Below the pieces are notes generated by a model, which worked only from the letters and a program-made list of their open reading frames with translations, had not been told where the DNA came from and ran no database searches. Position numbers and translations under genes: made by a program. Shown one piece after another: positions 39,112 to 52,689 of a stretch of DNA of 64,000 bases. The stretch is from Aphis gossypii (lineage: Eukaryota > Arthropoda > Insecta > Hemiptera > Aphididae), in assembly GCF_020184175.1 (NCBI RefSeq), contig NC_065533.1:52924351-52988350 (forward strand), in the 5' to 3' direction. Numbering within the stretch: position 1 is the stretch's first letter; each line of letters opens with the position of its first letter.

Positions 39112-39500
39112 AACAACATAAACTATTGAGTTTACTGAACTTTTTCACGTAAAACGTTATAATCTTTAAAGTTCTTTAAAGAATTGACACGAGGCGCGTC
39201 ATCATAACCTATATTATAAGTTTTTTGAACAATTACTAGAAAAACGTTATAACGTTATAACCTATTAAGTTCTTTGAAAAATTATTTTAAAAAACGTTAT
39301 AACTTATTAAGTTCTTTGAAAAATTACAAGGAAAACGTTATAACCTATTAAGTTCCTTGAACAATTATTAAAAAAACGTTATAACCCATTTAGTTTTTTA
39401 AACTGTTACACAAAGAACGTAATAATCTAATACATTCTTCAAACTTTTAACACATAGAACATCATGAACTAAACCGTTCTTCGAACTTTGAAAATAACAT
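39112..39500 (+). repeat. 41-bp minisatellite, about nine diverged units
   Basis: A unit of the form AAAACGTTATAACCTATTAA followed by GTTCTTTGAAAAATTA recurs head to tail. The ACGTTAT anchor falls at 39,252, 39,294, 39,335 and 39,376, and diverged anchors at 39,417 and about 39,459, giving a 41- to 42-bp period. More diverged units extend upstream to about 39,112. A separate ATACTATAAAT-type tandem repeat lies at about 39,820-39,930. Confidence 0.85.
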
Positions 39501-41068
39501 TATGAATTAAAATTATCTTTTGAGTATTTTGACTATTTTGGATTTAAAATTATTTAAAAATAATTAGTAATTTAATTTAAAAATCTAGAACTTAAATTAC
39601 ATATAGTCCTATCTTTAATAATGACTAAGGTAATGATTACAAATATACCCTAACAACATCATACATTCATACGACTTTGAAAAAATCAAAGAACTATAGA
39701 AGCTTCAGCCAAAATAAATCCAATAACCGATCATTTATTTTTGAGGATATAAGATGATATAATATGATGATAATATAAATTATAGGTATTAAGTTATTAT
39801 GAGTAATAATATAGTAGGTAATATAATAATGTAAATTAATAATAATCAATGAATACTATAAATGAATAATAATGAATAAATACTATAAATAATTATAAAT
39901 AATAATCAATAAATACTATAAATATATACTGCATAGATAGATTAACTTTTGCCAAATAAATAGTTTGATCATACAACCATTATGTCCTCCAGTAAAGAGG
40001 GGTTCATCCTATTCGTTGATCATTCAATATGAATTTTAAACTGGAAAAAAAACGTTCCACTGTGACCTATTTAAAAACAACAAAATTAGCTATAGGTATA
40101 ATAATATTACAATGAACATTATATAACATTTCAAATATTTATATATTTTTGGAACTAAAATACGAGTATTACTTAAAATCAAAGATTATAAAATAGTGTA
40201 AGACAGATCGTCGTAACTCAATTTGTACCCTAACTTTTCCCTTACACGTTACTTTTGAACACTTCCAACGAATATTGGATTTGTTTTTTTTCTTAAAATT
40301 GTATATTCAAACCCATTTTTAAACATTTTTAGTTTAGTTATTTGGTTTTTGCTCATTTTATATGATTTTAGAGTGAATAGGAACTTGTAATACTGTGATA
40401 CCAAACACATGTCTCATACTGATCACGATCATGATTCGCAATTTAAAGTTTTCAGCAATTTAATTTTATCTCATCTTTTAAAATATATTTCCTGGTTTAT
40501 TTATACTCTACAAAGTGTCCACGATATGCAACTCAAACAATAGATAGTACAAACTGTCCGTTTACCGTTATTTTAGTGTTTTATGCTAATAATCATTCGT
40601 CATTTTAAAAGAAAAAATTGATAAATCGTATAATTATTAACCCGTATATTATAGTCTGTAGTATAGTCCTATTCTTTTAAAAACAAAATAAAATTAACTG
40701 AATTATCTGAAAATATTTATATTTGTTTTAATCATAATATTAAGTACACTATGTGTCAATCAATGTAGCTAAATCAAATAAAATAAAAAAACTATTTTAT
40801 ATGTAAGTACTCAATACTCTGTAGTTTAAGTGAATCCACTAGCTGTAAATATTACGGTCTACATTTTACATACTATTCTATAATAATATTCTATAATTTG
40901 TACATAAGCCACATTTAAAAAAAAATCTGGTACTATAATAAATGTGGTATTATGTAACTCAAATCGAATAAAAATAGAACAAAAACAAGGAATAACGTTC
41001 ATTTACTGTGTTATTTCACGGTTTTAAGAATACATAATACTACATAATAATATAATAAATATAAGTCT
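39501..41068. other. A+T-rich non-coding stretch
   Basis: Apart from the AATACTATAAAT-like tandem repeat near 39,820-39,930, nothing is recognised. Confidence 0.5.
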
Positions 41069-41312
41069 CATGGACGTAGCTAGAATTTCATTCAAGAGAG
41101 GGCAAATTAAGGGGGTACATTTTTCAAAAGTATTTATTTATATTATTGTTTTTTAATTATATCAATGACAATCGTTTATAGTCTTCGCAAAATCAAGCTA
41201 TTATATCGATCGCTAAAGTGATTTTAATGTAAAATATAAACGTTTTTTATAAATAAGTAGAATTCAATTTGAGGCGTAAGGTTGCCCCCTGCCCGCCATC
41301 ACTACACCCATG
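41069..41312. repeat. Possible short transposon relic
   Basis: CATGGACGTAG at the left and the reverse complement of CTACACCCATG at the right form an imperfect 11-bp inverted repeat, 9 of 11 identical. G-rich strings lie just inside both ends. No target duplication was found, so this is a weak call. Confidence 0.3.
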
Positions 41313-41989
41313 TACAGCCTTATTATAGGTGGTCCGTTTCATATAGGTTTTTTTTTTATTAACAAAAATTACCATCTGTTTTAGCAATTTAGTTATTAGT
41401 AAGTAGTTTCAATAGTTTTATGATAAATTATAAATGTATAATTATTAAAAAAAAAAATAGAATGGCATAATGAGAGAGACTATCTATAATATCTATTGTT
41501 ATAGCTAGATTGACTTTATAGAATTAATTGGTTTTATTTATTGATTTGAGCTATTCGTTTGAAAAGTCTTGATATCAACTTTTTTGATACGACCACGCAT
41601 GGAGGGTTTTCAAAGACTGTGACTAGTGCGAGTGAAGATATATAATGTATGATGAAAAAAAAACCGATCTTGGCGGTACTGTAGTTAGATTTGTAACTGT
41701 GTTTGGATAGTCGTTGGATTTTAAGGTTCGAAAAAAAATTGTGACACAAAAACCATTAATCAATCACACCACTCCGTCTGAATTTATAGCTAACAACTTC
41801 GTTATGTAGGTACGTACTTTCCTCTTATCTGATAGTTTCACTGCTGGGTACAACGTACACTATGTGAGGCTTTATTGGGGGGAGTGAAGGTGGTGTAGTA
41901 AAAATGTGTTTACACATTTACCTCTAAATTGTATTACACTTAAAAGTGATAGTATAATATCGGTATTGAAAAATAATTACGGTCATAAA

Positions 41990-43080
41990 CGGTCGGAGAA
42001 GGTCTGTGTTCAAAGATTGCGGTACACATTATTATTATCTTCTCACAGAACGTACCTAAACTATTACGCTAATACGCTAATAATAATGTTATTATTATTA
42101 AAGTATATCCGGAATCCAATCTACAATATTCAATCGCCGCAACTCGGATGAAATATAACAATAATAATACATCGGTCAATTAATCGTTACAAGTTAATAA
42201 AATATAACGTTTAGCGATGTGTAGTATACGTATAAATAATAATAATGACTGCTATAGTTCGGACGAGGCGACAATACAAAAAAATCTATATAAAACGCGA
42301 ACAGCAATAATTCAAATAACTTTGCTCCAGATATTAGAATGATACGAGTCCTTTTTTTTTTTTAAAAAAAAAAAACGTTTTAATCACAAATTGACCTCTG
42401 CGTGAGATCGGCGTACCTATATACTGCCCTAACCGTTATAGCTCCGGCAAAAGAGACGAGTGGGCATTGACGTGACGCAGGTTCATTAAAGAGATACGTA
42501 ATATATATAGGCTAAATGTATATTTTATGATATAAACATATTGTTGTGTTGCATCGTTCGCATATTATTATTATTATTATCTTATATTAGCCACACACCG
42601 GTATACTATGTATATTATATCGTATAGTGCAAAACTACATGTCTACATTCGCGTATATATATATATATTATAACGATATAAACGCGTACACGATATAGAG
42701 TTTAGTTAGGTGACATTAAATGCGCAATTTGAATGTATAATATATACGCGTACAGTATATTATAATATACACGAATGAATGTGTGATACATTCGTCGAGA
42801 AAACAAACACATTACAATATATAGGTGTACGGCGTGTACCGGACAAGTGTAAAATACGTCTGAATACACAGCGACTAAGTATACGCGTATGGGTGTATGT
42901 ATGTGTGTGTGTGTGTGGTGTGTGTATACATCTGTTGTATTCGTAATGCGAATTCTTACAAAACTTTGCAGACACTTTCTGAATTGCAACAGTGAAATCG
43001 TACCTATTTATAATTTTCACGGTTATTCGAAATAATAAACATCGTCGCGTGTATTTGCATATTTTGTATATTATTGTTAT
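41990..43080. promoter_or_regulatory. CpG-richer island with (TG)n and T/A mirror run
   Basis: Raised CpG, a (TG)n run at 42,901-42,925 and a T-run followed directly by an A-run at about 42,352-42,375 that could fold into a hairpin. His/Thr-repeat frames on the minus strand come from the (TG)n run. No protein is recognised. A regulatory role is possible. Confidence 0.28.
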
Positions 43081-44535
43081 CTATTCGATTTATCACGCTG
43101 GATATGATATGACGAAAAGGCGGACATTACCTAGTCAAAAAGTTGAACTTTCAAAATAGTTTAGTTTAAACGAGTGCTGCGGTCGAAATAAAAATACTTG
43201 TGTTCTCGTCGGTTTTAAAATAATAATCTGTCAAGTCGAAATAGTATCGTAGGTATTTGCACAAAATTATATTATAATATTATATAACGTGATATCCGTA
43301 AGAACTAGTTTAAAAAAAAAATACGTTGGAAGAATTTGGCCACACGTCAACTTGTTTTAAGCAGAGCATTAGTTTGACATTTTTTTTTTCCATATCGACT
43401 TTAAACTTAGCGAGTTATGCCTACTATACTTACTTGTAAACTATCGATTTGTAACTTATTGACGTTGACTTGTTCACTTGACTCAAATTAATTTAAATTA
43501 AATGTTTTCATTAAATTTCTCACTTTTGGTAATATGACGGTAAATAATATAATTACCCTACAGAATATTTTAACCTTGATCGCATGTCCACACTCCTGCA
43601 CATCGTTTCGTTCAAAATATATTATACGTACTGAAGGACAACTAACTAAACCAATAACAGTATCGGAAAGTCGATACATTTTAGACTAAAACGATTAAAA
43701 GAAAATATTAAATTGAGGTTTGCATTACCAAATTATAACATCGAGAACTTAAGTAATTATTATCCTAATTGTATTTATCGCTGCTGTTGATATTACTGTA
43801 TTAACTTTACCGAACATAGTAAAATTAACTAAATATATAAATAAATAAATAAATAAAACAATTTCTCTTTAGGAATGAAGATGAATCTTAGAAAAAACTT
43901 GTAAATCCAGTTTTCAGGATTTCAATACTAACATATTATTTTATGGAAACGATAACGTTTTTAATTCGTTTATGGAAATCAAATTTAATAGGCGTAGGTA
44001 CAATATATACCTACACAATGTAATGTAAACGGCACGTAATATGTGTATAGCTCAACAGTATTTACAATAATCGAAACATTGTCAATATTTTATTACTATA
44101 TCAATTGGAAACGATTGTCGTTAAATACATTTTTAAGTTTATTGTTATTCGATTTACATAATATAACTACTTCCTTTTCTATATTTTAAACTGTTGTAAT
44201 AGTCGTTTTTTTTATTGTTTATACGTTTTATTGGACGACATCGAGTGTTATAAATTATAATATATACTATAACGTGACACACGATGAGTATTTTTTACGC
44301 AACCGCTTCAACTTTGACAGTTCACTCAGTTACGTCTGCTTCACTATAATAATTATCGTTTTGACCCGATCATCATTGTTGTAATAATATTATATTGTAT
44401 ATAGGTACACATCTTCATAACTGTACTTTAATAATCGTATGAAAGTACGTGCGATCTCAGTGGTAGGTATATATTATATATATATATAATTATTTATATT
44501 ATACTTACTTATATAGTATCTATCGAACGGGTAAC
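43081..44535. other. A+T-rich non-coding stretch
   Basis: No supported gene. One 63-codon minus frame near 43,488 has no recognisable domain. Confidence 0.45.
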
Positions 44536-44553
44536 ATGCGCAGCCTGCAAAAG
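44536..44553 (+). other. Possible 6-codon start exon
   Basis: ATG CGC AGC CTG CAA AAG is followed by a perfect donor, AAG|GTAAGA. The next plausible acceptor (TGTACAG, ending about 44,785) would give only a short frame in phase 0. It may belong to an untranslated or upstream reading frame. Very weak evidence. Confidence 0.18.
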
Positions 44554-44860
44554 GTAAGAAAAAACGGGCACGTGTCCGTCAACGTTATTTTATACTTATT
44601 TATTTCTGACGCGAGGAACGTAGGTACCTATATAGATAATGGTAATATTATTTTTTTTTACGACCAAAAGTGATCTTTACTTTACACACCTATTACTTCG
44701 TATTTATTAGTGTTTAAATAATATATTTATAATATGTGTATAGATATATATATAATTAATTATTATTATTCAAGTCCTGTACAGGTTCATTATCCTACAA
44801 ACCGAGGATAAAAAAAAAATAAAAATAAAACTTCTTACGCTCAAATACGACGAGTGTACT

Positions 44861-44928
44861 ATGAACAGTGAACAGTACGAGTCTATCATTAAACTTCTAC
44901 ATAAACTGGGTAGAGATATAACGGATAA
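44861..44928 (+). other. Possible coding exon
   Basis: The frame MNSEQYESIIKLLHKLGRDI, then TD, is not low-complexity and runs into a donor-like AA|GTATCT. It is open upstream through a Lys-rich stretch to an acceptor-like CTGTACAG near 44,785. No family is recognised. It could be the first exon of a gene continuing outside the examined region, or chance. Confidence 0.22.
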
Positions 44929-45677
44929 GTATCTGTTTTTTGTTTGTTTGTTTGTTTTTTTTCTTTTTTATAAACGATATTTAGAAATAATTACGTATAA
45001 TTTATTGTCCGATGTTATTATCAGTAGGTTTAATGTGTGTACAAGTTGAATACTTTTCAAATATGCGCATAAAATGATTAATACAATTTTATTATTATTA
45101 TATTTTAAACGTCCGATAAATTTCATTTACTGTTTTAAACATATATACCTACTCATTACACGTTTTTAAATGGCATAAATACACAACGACGAGATTAATA
45201 ATTTTTATGATAAAAATAAATAATCCTTTTTCCAAGAAAAATAATTTATTAATATTTGAATAGATACATAGTACAAGTACATACTATTATATGTAGGTAT
45301 CTATAACTAGTATACCTACGCATAGTTATTTATTATTTTTAAAATATCGTCGTTAAGTGTCTACATATACAAGAAATACTACATATTAGTGAAGATTTAA
45401 CAATTATTAATAAAATATATTATTTAGCGTTTTCGATAATAATATTGCGCAATTTACAGAACGGTACCTATATTTTAGAATGTTAGACAGATTCAATAAT
45501 GCTTTTAGATGTTCACTGATTAGGTATGTATAGTTAACAACCAATTTTAATTCCTTTCCGATTTAGATACGAAAAGTATTGGAATTACGCGAAACACTGA
45601 ACGTAGCTTAATTATAAGGGAAAACTTGCCTCGATTAAATCGAATTATCAATACTATGATTTGGGTCGTACTTATCT

Positions 45678-45863
45678 TATATAAAATCGAAAAATATCGC
45701 TGCCGTGCCTATACTTGCTGTGATTGATTACCTATACCGCGTACAAAGTGGAACTCAGCCGAACTCAACAATCACTGTGACAGGCTTAAGAAGATTAAGT
45801 TGTACAAAATTTGTATAGAATGTCGAATTTCGGTGAAGTTCTAATCTTTCGCCGGAAACGTCG
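45678..45863 (+). promoter_or_regulatory. Possible TATA promoter, leader and short start exon
   Basis: TATATAAAA at 45,678-45,686 is followed about 135 bases later by an ATG at 45,820 opening MSNFGEVLIFRRKR. A donor-like CG|GTGAGG follows at 45,864. The stretch 45,700-46,010 has more G and C than its flanks. No second exon was found and the peptide is not recognised. Confidence 0.28.
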
Positions 45864-47631
45864 GTGAGGCTTCCGACAACCGTACTGTTTATGGTATTCG
45901 TAGTGAGCGAGTATTCACTAAACTTTCCATCGGATAGCTAGTTTTATGAAACGGTCATCGTCACGGTTTTCTCTGTGACTGTATACTGCAACGTCCAACT
46001 TTTGATCGCACAATTTTCACGTTTTTCGTATTATCTAGTGTACGTATAGTATACAAGATAATTCCATCAAGAGTGCTCATAATTTTAATTTAATATAATA
46101 AATTAATATTTAAAAACATTATTTTTTGATTCTTGAGATTTATTTTGCTACATTCAGTGACAACACAAACTTCTGTTTTTTTTTTTTTTTTTTAAGAATC
46201 AGAATGAGAAATAACGTTTTTTACCTTAAATATTAAACACTGGTTAGTTGTTTTAGAAATGTTTTCATTTACTTTTTTGAATTAGTTATTGAAATTTTCA
46301 TTCTAAGAATAATAGTTTAAAAAATATTTGCAAATATATAAAATATAATATGTAATATTGAAGATTGTTGATATTTACATATCAATATTTAATTCTGCGT
46401 AGTTTTTTTATATAATTCATAATTTTGTAAAAATGTTTAACAACTTCTTATTTTTTAGCCCATTAAATTTAAATAGATTTGTATCTGATATATTTAACTA
46501 CGGATGCTGTACATAGTAGGTATATTTTGATAAGCTATAAACATAACCCTAGTATACTAATATTTACATAAGCTTTAAAGTAAACTTTAAACAGTTGCTT
46601 TTTAAAATAACTTTATTTGTACATATTTCAAATTATTATTTTATAAGTACAATTTTTATAACACTGATGATTTACTGATACGCACATAAACAATTTTTGA
46701 ATATGTAGGTAATTCAAATATTTAATATGATTTGGTTATTGTTACAGGTTTAACCTAGTCATAATATTTGTTATATATCGTTTGGTGGTCAAGAAGTACC
46801 TCTGAATAATTATAAAGTGTTGGTGGTTTAAATCTATCGATTTTAATCAAAGATGAAAGAAGTATTACTCATTTTAAAAATGGCAAGTTAAATTCATCGG
46901 AACATAAGATTTTTTTAATGCTTAATTACTAATTTTTTGAAAACATTAAATCTATTAACATTACGTCTTAATTATTTTTATTCCATACAATCATTGAGTA
47001 AAATATACTGATTGATTATTTGAAAAGCAGAAAAGCAAACCGGTCGTGGTACCTCATATATAGATTTAGAATTTATTTCGATAGCATGTGTGACGTGAAT
47101 TGTACTTGACGAATCGCCAGTACTACCTACTAATATTTTTCTAAAACGCGTACAAACTATAAAAAATTCGTGTAATATTATAAAATAGAGGAGAAATTGA
47201 ATAAAAACATTATAATACTAAAAATATTATTTAGAGTACCTTCGTGCTAATACATTTATACATTTATACAAATAGTATATAAATAAAAAATCATTAGTAA
47301 TATTTATAGTTACCTATCGGCGCTATCACTATTTTGTTTTTTGGTTTGAATGAAAACAAAAACAAAACAAAGTATAAGCTTTTATACAAAATATGAATTT
47401 ATTTTAAATTAAAAAAAAAAAAAAAATTGTACTGTAATATTTTATAATTAATTTTTTTAATTTACCAGATATGTCTAAGATTATTTTTTATGAATCAGCC
47501 GTCTGAGATATAACATCACGGATTCTGAATATAACTGAAGTGATGATCTCGGATTCTTCAAGACAGTATATTGTTATAATTACAGACATTTCAGGAATAG
47601 CAAGTGCAAGGTTGTAACTGAAAAAAATGTC
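45864..47631. other. A+T-rich non-coding stretch
   Basis: Beyond the first 150 bases, which belong to the slightly G+C-richer block, no gene or element is supported. Confidence 0.45.
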
Positions 47632-47649
47632 GGGGGGGAGGGGGGGGGG
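47632..47649 (+). repeat. Poly(G) tract
   Basis: Seven G, one A and ten G in a row. It is exceptional in this A+T-rich window and probably part of a degenerate transposon. Such tracts are also places where assemblies err. Confidence 0.85.
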
Positions 47650-48049
47650 TCCAATATTTTTGTAAGAATATCTAGATACTGAACACTTGTCATTCTTATC
47701 TATAATTTACGTTAAATATTTCTACTTTTAAAAATTTCAAGGGGCAGATCTTTATTCACCTACTTGAATAGGAATATAGCCAATAATTCAAACATATAAG
47801 TAAATTTATTTATTTTCACTTTTTTGCATTTTTAATCAAATAACTATATTGTTCTATCTCGTCATGTTTAAAACAGCCAAAACCACTGAATACACATAAT
47901 CGTGGTAGTGGTTTGGCAAAAAAATTACTAGTTTTAAGAGGACGCAACACCGTACTATCTCTGTAGTTGTATTGTAAAATGTTCATCTAAAAGAAAATCG
48001 GATGAAAGCTTGGATACACATAAATGTCAATTTTTAGTAATTTTTTTTA

Positions 48050-48555
48050 TTACCTGTCCAACAAAATATCTTTACTTCCAAAAGTTAAAAAAGTCACTTG
48101 AGAATTAGAACTGGGCATTTCAACACCTGGAATTTCAATTTCAATACCTATTGTTCTCTGTTGGACTTCGAATACTAATCTTCTCTATAGTGGTACTTCA
48201 TCAAATAAAAAATTCTTTAAATTGTCCAAAAAAGCGCCATCACAATTATCATTTTCACAGTTTGATCCTATCGAATGGTTAGACGTACAGTTGTTTATTA
48301 ACAGTGTTTTAAACGATGAAATAAATATAGCTGGTACTTGTTTCATATTCCTGACTCCATGACTACGAATAGAGCCGACATTTTCAATCGGGTTTTGATT
48401 AAAATTATACGAATGCAAAATCACAATCAAGAAGTCGTTTACAATTAATGTGCAAATTTTCTTTTATTGTCTTTATCCAATCAGTAGTTATCGAAGGAAC
48501 AATAATCTTGTTTGTTGTTACATATCCCATTAAATTAAAAACGATTAATTATTAG
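48050..48555 (-). pseudogene. P-element/THAP9-type transposase relic
   Basis: On the minus strand three pieces follow each other. The first (from about 48,555) reads FNLMGYVTTNKIIVPSI and IKTIKENLHINCKRLLD. After a frameshift near 48,410 the second reads FNQNPIENVGSIRSHGVRN, KTLLINNCTSNHS, NCENDNCDG and LKNFLFDEVPL. After a TAG at 48,185 the third continues RRLVFEVQQRTIGIEIEIPG to a TAA near 48,050. The N-Q-(D/N)-P-(L/I)-E-N-x-(F)-(G/S)-x-I-R-x-(H)-G block is diagnostic of the C-terminal half of P-element and THAP9-like transposases. No THAP domain or inverted ends were found nearby. The frameshift and stop mark an inactive copy. Confidence 0.65.
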
Positions 48556-51500
48556 ACGGATAAAATACAAATTAATTCATAATGGTAATAATATATGTAT
48601 ATATATTTTAATATTATATATTATTAATAATTATACGGGTTAGTATAAATGACGATGAAAAAAATTCTTATTTTAATTTGTTTTTATAAAAATAAGTAGG
48701 TAGTGATATCAGTATATCACGAGTTGTAGGAAAACATATAATATCGTAAAATACGACTTCCAATTCACAACAATCAGAGATACTGTATGTTTATAGGCTG
48801 TATTTATTATGAATTTTCTTTAAATTTAAGCAATACTAAAATAAATTACATAATTTAATTTTAGTAACTTCTATTTTTCACTATTTTAACTGAAATAAAC
48901 TACAATAATAACTGATTCCAATTATCAATCACTGTTAAAAGATTATACACCCTAACAAAATGTATTAAAATTAAATTAAATGAGCATCTATCATAATGTT
49001 AAGTACCTATATAAAAATTAGTGAAAAAAATGATTTGTTATTACACATAAACAAAGAGGAAAAAATTGTATAACTATACACAAATATACTCGTATTTATA
49101 ATTATGTTTATGTTGACCAATAAAAATTATCATTTCCTTTCATTGCATATAAAGACAACAATATTATAGATACTTAATTCAAAAAAGTTTGAACCAAAAT
49201 AGATTTAAAAATATAATATAGATACCGTAATAATAAACTTAAACTTTATACCTAGTATAGCAAATATTAAAAAATAAAAAATGCCTAAATAAGTATGCAC
49301 TTATACACTAAAAACTGGATAAATATGCATTTATATGCGCTAAAAATCTGAAAATATGTTCATTAAAAGATATAATATATAAATTAAAAAATAAAAATAT
49401 TATAAGTACATTTTGGAATAACAAAAAATTTCCATTCATATTTATAAAAGTTATATTTTATTTGTTTAATTAATGTAATTAATATCATTATGTAATTCTC
49501 TAGTAAATACTATAACCTAGAATATTTACAAAATTTAAAAAAAAATTGATTTAAGCTTGATTCTCTCCAAACAAGTTTATACAACTTTATTATGTACTAA
49601 ATAATTAATTTGTTATTTTGTTACTATTTAAAATCCATTTGGCTGGATACTTTCATGGTAAACAATATTTTTCGCACTGTGTTCGAAATCTGAATATTTC
49701 TGATCCTATAAAATCGAGTACCTTTTATTATAGTCAGTAGAGTACTTTTTAGTTTTTATACCTAGATAACGATGATTTTTCAAATCAAAACCATAATCAT
49801 ATTCTGAAGCACTTTTTCTATAATATTCAGGTGATGTACAGTACTGTCTTTATAGTGTGTTACTTTTGTTACGATTGTGCTCTGAACGTAATAACTATTA
49901 TAATACTATGTACCTCCGACGTTGCAATATTTTATTGTATATTTTTGTAATAGCTGTATATTAATATAATGAGAACATTATCGTATACGATATTCAGTAT
50001 CGAACACCCGAGCGAAAATTCTATTATTTTTTTTTTCATTATTAACTTTTAACTAAAGGGACGTTAGTCCCTAATTGATTTAATTGGATCTCGTTTTTCG
50101 GTAAATAAATAAAAACGACCTACTTATATTTTTTTTATCGTATTTCAAAATGAAATCAATACAAGACGCGTTGAATCAATAATGATAAAAAAAATTACAT
50201 TAATTCGCTTACCTACCTATTTTACGTGAAAAAACTTGTTTTGTGTTTGATATTAAATTATGATGCGTTTTAAAATTTTGAGAACCAGTAATAATAATGG
50301 TGTATAGTCAGTGTTCTTTTTTCTTTAATTTCCAAACCAAATTAATACAAATATGTACGGTATGCCGTATGCGCATAACGTAAATATCAAGAAGAAATGA
50401 TTTATTATCCTAAAAAGATATTTTTATTTGATTTAGGAAATATTTATTGACCAAGGTTAGTAAATTTAATGTTGAATTCAACATATTATATCGTTATTAC
50501 ATGTCGTGTTTACGACGTCGGCGTACATTTAAAATTTATAATCATAATGATTTATAAACGTTCGTATTCAATATTCATATCCGTTATTGGAACCGTGTTA
50601 TTTATTTTAACTTAGAGTTACACAGTATCCGCTGTAGTGTCAGTAAAACAATGAAACTGCAAGATTGTAGAACCTTATTGTCTATAAGGCTATTATACAT
50701 AATGACATTTTAGAATTGAATCGTTCAAAAATATTTTATATCCGACCATTAATAAAAATTAAAGCATAATCACATGAGTATAAATACCTATAATGCATTC
50801 ATACATGTATTTTATAAAATAATAAATAATTTGTACTTTGTGACTATCAAAATTTTTTCAACTTATTTTGAAATATGAATGGAATTGACCTTAATTTTTT
50901 TTATATACAGTGCCGATCTTGATCTTGCTCAAAATATTATAGACGATAAACCTTATACTATGAAAAATACACCTAAAATAGTAAAATAATACAAGAAAAA
51001 CACAATATGTATGATTATGTATCAGTAAAGTACATAGAATTCGTTTGTGGGTGGTTACCATTTATATAATTACATTATATTTTTATATATTTACATTTAT
51101 ATATACATTTATATATATATATATATATGTATATAAATTGTATAAAATAATATTCCATAAAGAAATGATTATACAAATCAACGGGATGGGGGTTAAACTC
51201 ACTACTCCTGAACGCCACTGGCATGTTTATTAAGTATGTCCTAGAGAGTAAAGTAATATGTACTATATATGTATGTATGCTATATATGTATATGCTTATA
51301 GATTATTTTATTATTAAAATAATTTGTCAATTAAAATGTATAATATTGCCGCATATTTTAATCTTATATCGATGAATGGTCGCGATCCTACCAAAAGTTT
51401 TGGGCAAAAACATTTATTGAGATTTATCAGATACCTTTGGTACTAAGTATTACCATTATATTGGGTTTATCATTTTACTGATATTCGTATTACTATCAGT

Positions 51501-52689
51501 AATATTACAACATTATTATATGCATTATTTTTATAATTACCTATTAAGTTGTTTTTATGTGAGATAATAGTCCATTCAAAAAACAGAAATGGTTATTTTA
51601 TTCAAATATTTTGTTTTTTAGTTTAATTAATTAAATTTACTAAAAATAAACATATCAAATACAATTTAGTATTTACATTATTTTATTTATTAGCATGCTA
51701 CTTCTACAGGTGCATTGTACTTTAAACCGTGGCAGGTACCTAATAGGTTTGAATTTAATTTTTAGTTAATAAAAAAGAATAATTTAACGAATTCAATATT
51801 GTGTAATACCATTTTATATTGCATTTAAATTCCCATAAATTTGAACCATAGTAAAAAGTATTTTTATGGAGATACTGCATTTTGTAAAGTTTATTTTTCT
51901 TTTAAATAGTTTTAGACAAAAAGCAATATCTCCTTAAAATTGAAAAAAAAGCAAAAATAATGAACCGAGTTCAAAAAACAATAAATAAGGATGACTAATA
52001 ATAAACGATAAAAAGTGGCTTAAACAATGATTTCATTGTGAACAACTTTTTTTCCAACAATTCAATTATTGGAGATATTGATTGTTCCACTAAGAAGGGC
52101 TGTATTAAGATAATACTCGTTTTCACCAGATGACATTTCTACCGAAAAAAAGTTTGGTAAGCAATGATTTAAACTTTTAGACAATGCAAATAAGAATATT
52201 TATATTGATATATATGCGCATTACTGTGATTTAGATTGTAATAGAGCTTTGTGATTTGTAAATAATCGCGATGAGTGTACATTATTATTAGATAGGTACC
52301 TATAGTTGGCTAAATATATACTTTACCGAGTTAATCGTGGATAAAGGAAATAAAATCTGCGTCGCAGCTATATTCATACTTGTCAAAGACACATAAAAAT
52401 GGTATCAAGTGAAGTTCAACCGTATAATACTGTGTATAGTACATACCTAATATTTTTAATATTGTCTGATTCGTTAAAATTTAACTGATTGATCAATTAT
52501 ATATTATAATTTATTTATTTTATATATTATTCGACTTACACATACTATTACTACCTATTATGATTACTTGTATTACAAATTTAATGACCTTTTTAAACAT
52601 TTGAAGGTATTGGATATTACTGATACATATATATATTATATATATATGAAATTATAATAATATAATGATTATTGAACAAATGCTTATTT
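48556..52689. other. A+T-rich non-coding stretch
   Basis: No gene is supported. A 22-bp string at 52,112-52,133 (AATACTCGTTTTCACCAGAT, then GA) matches 35,318-35,339 at all but one base, suggesting a dispersed repeat not otherwise defined. Confidence 0.5.

Noticed and set aside
42702..43020. Minus-strand frames of 86-95 codons
   Set aside because: They run through the (TG)n microsatellite and adjacent TA-rich DNA, and have no domain or splice context.
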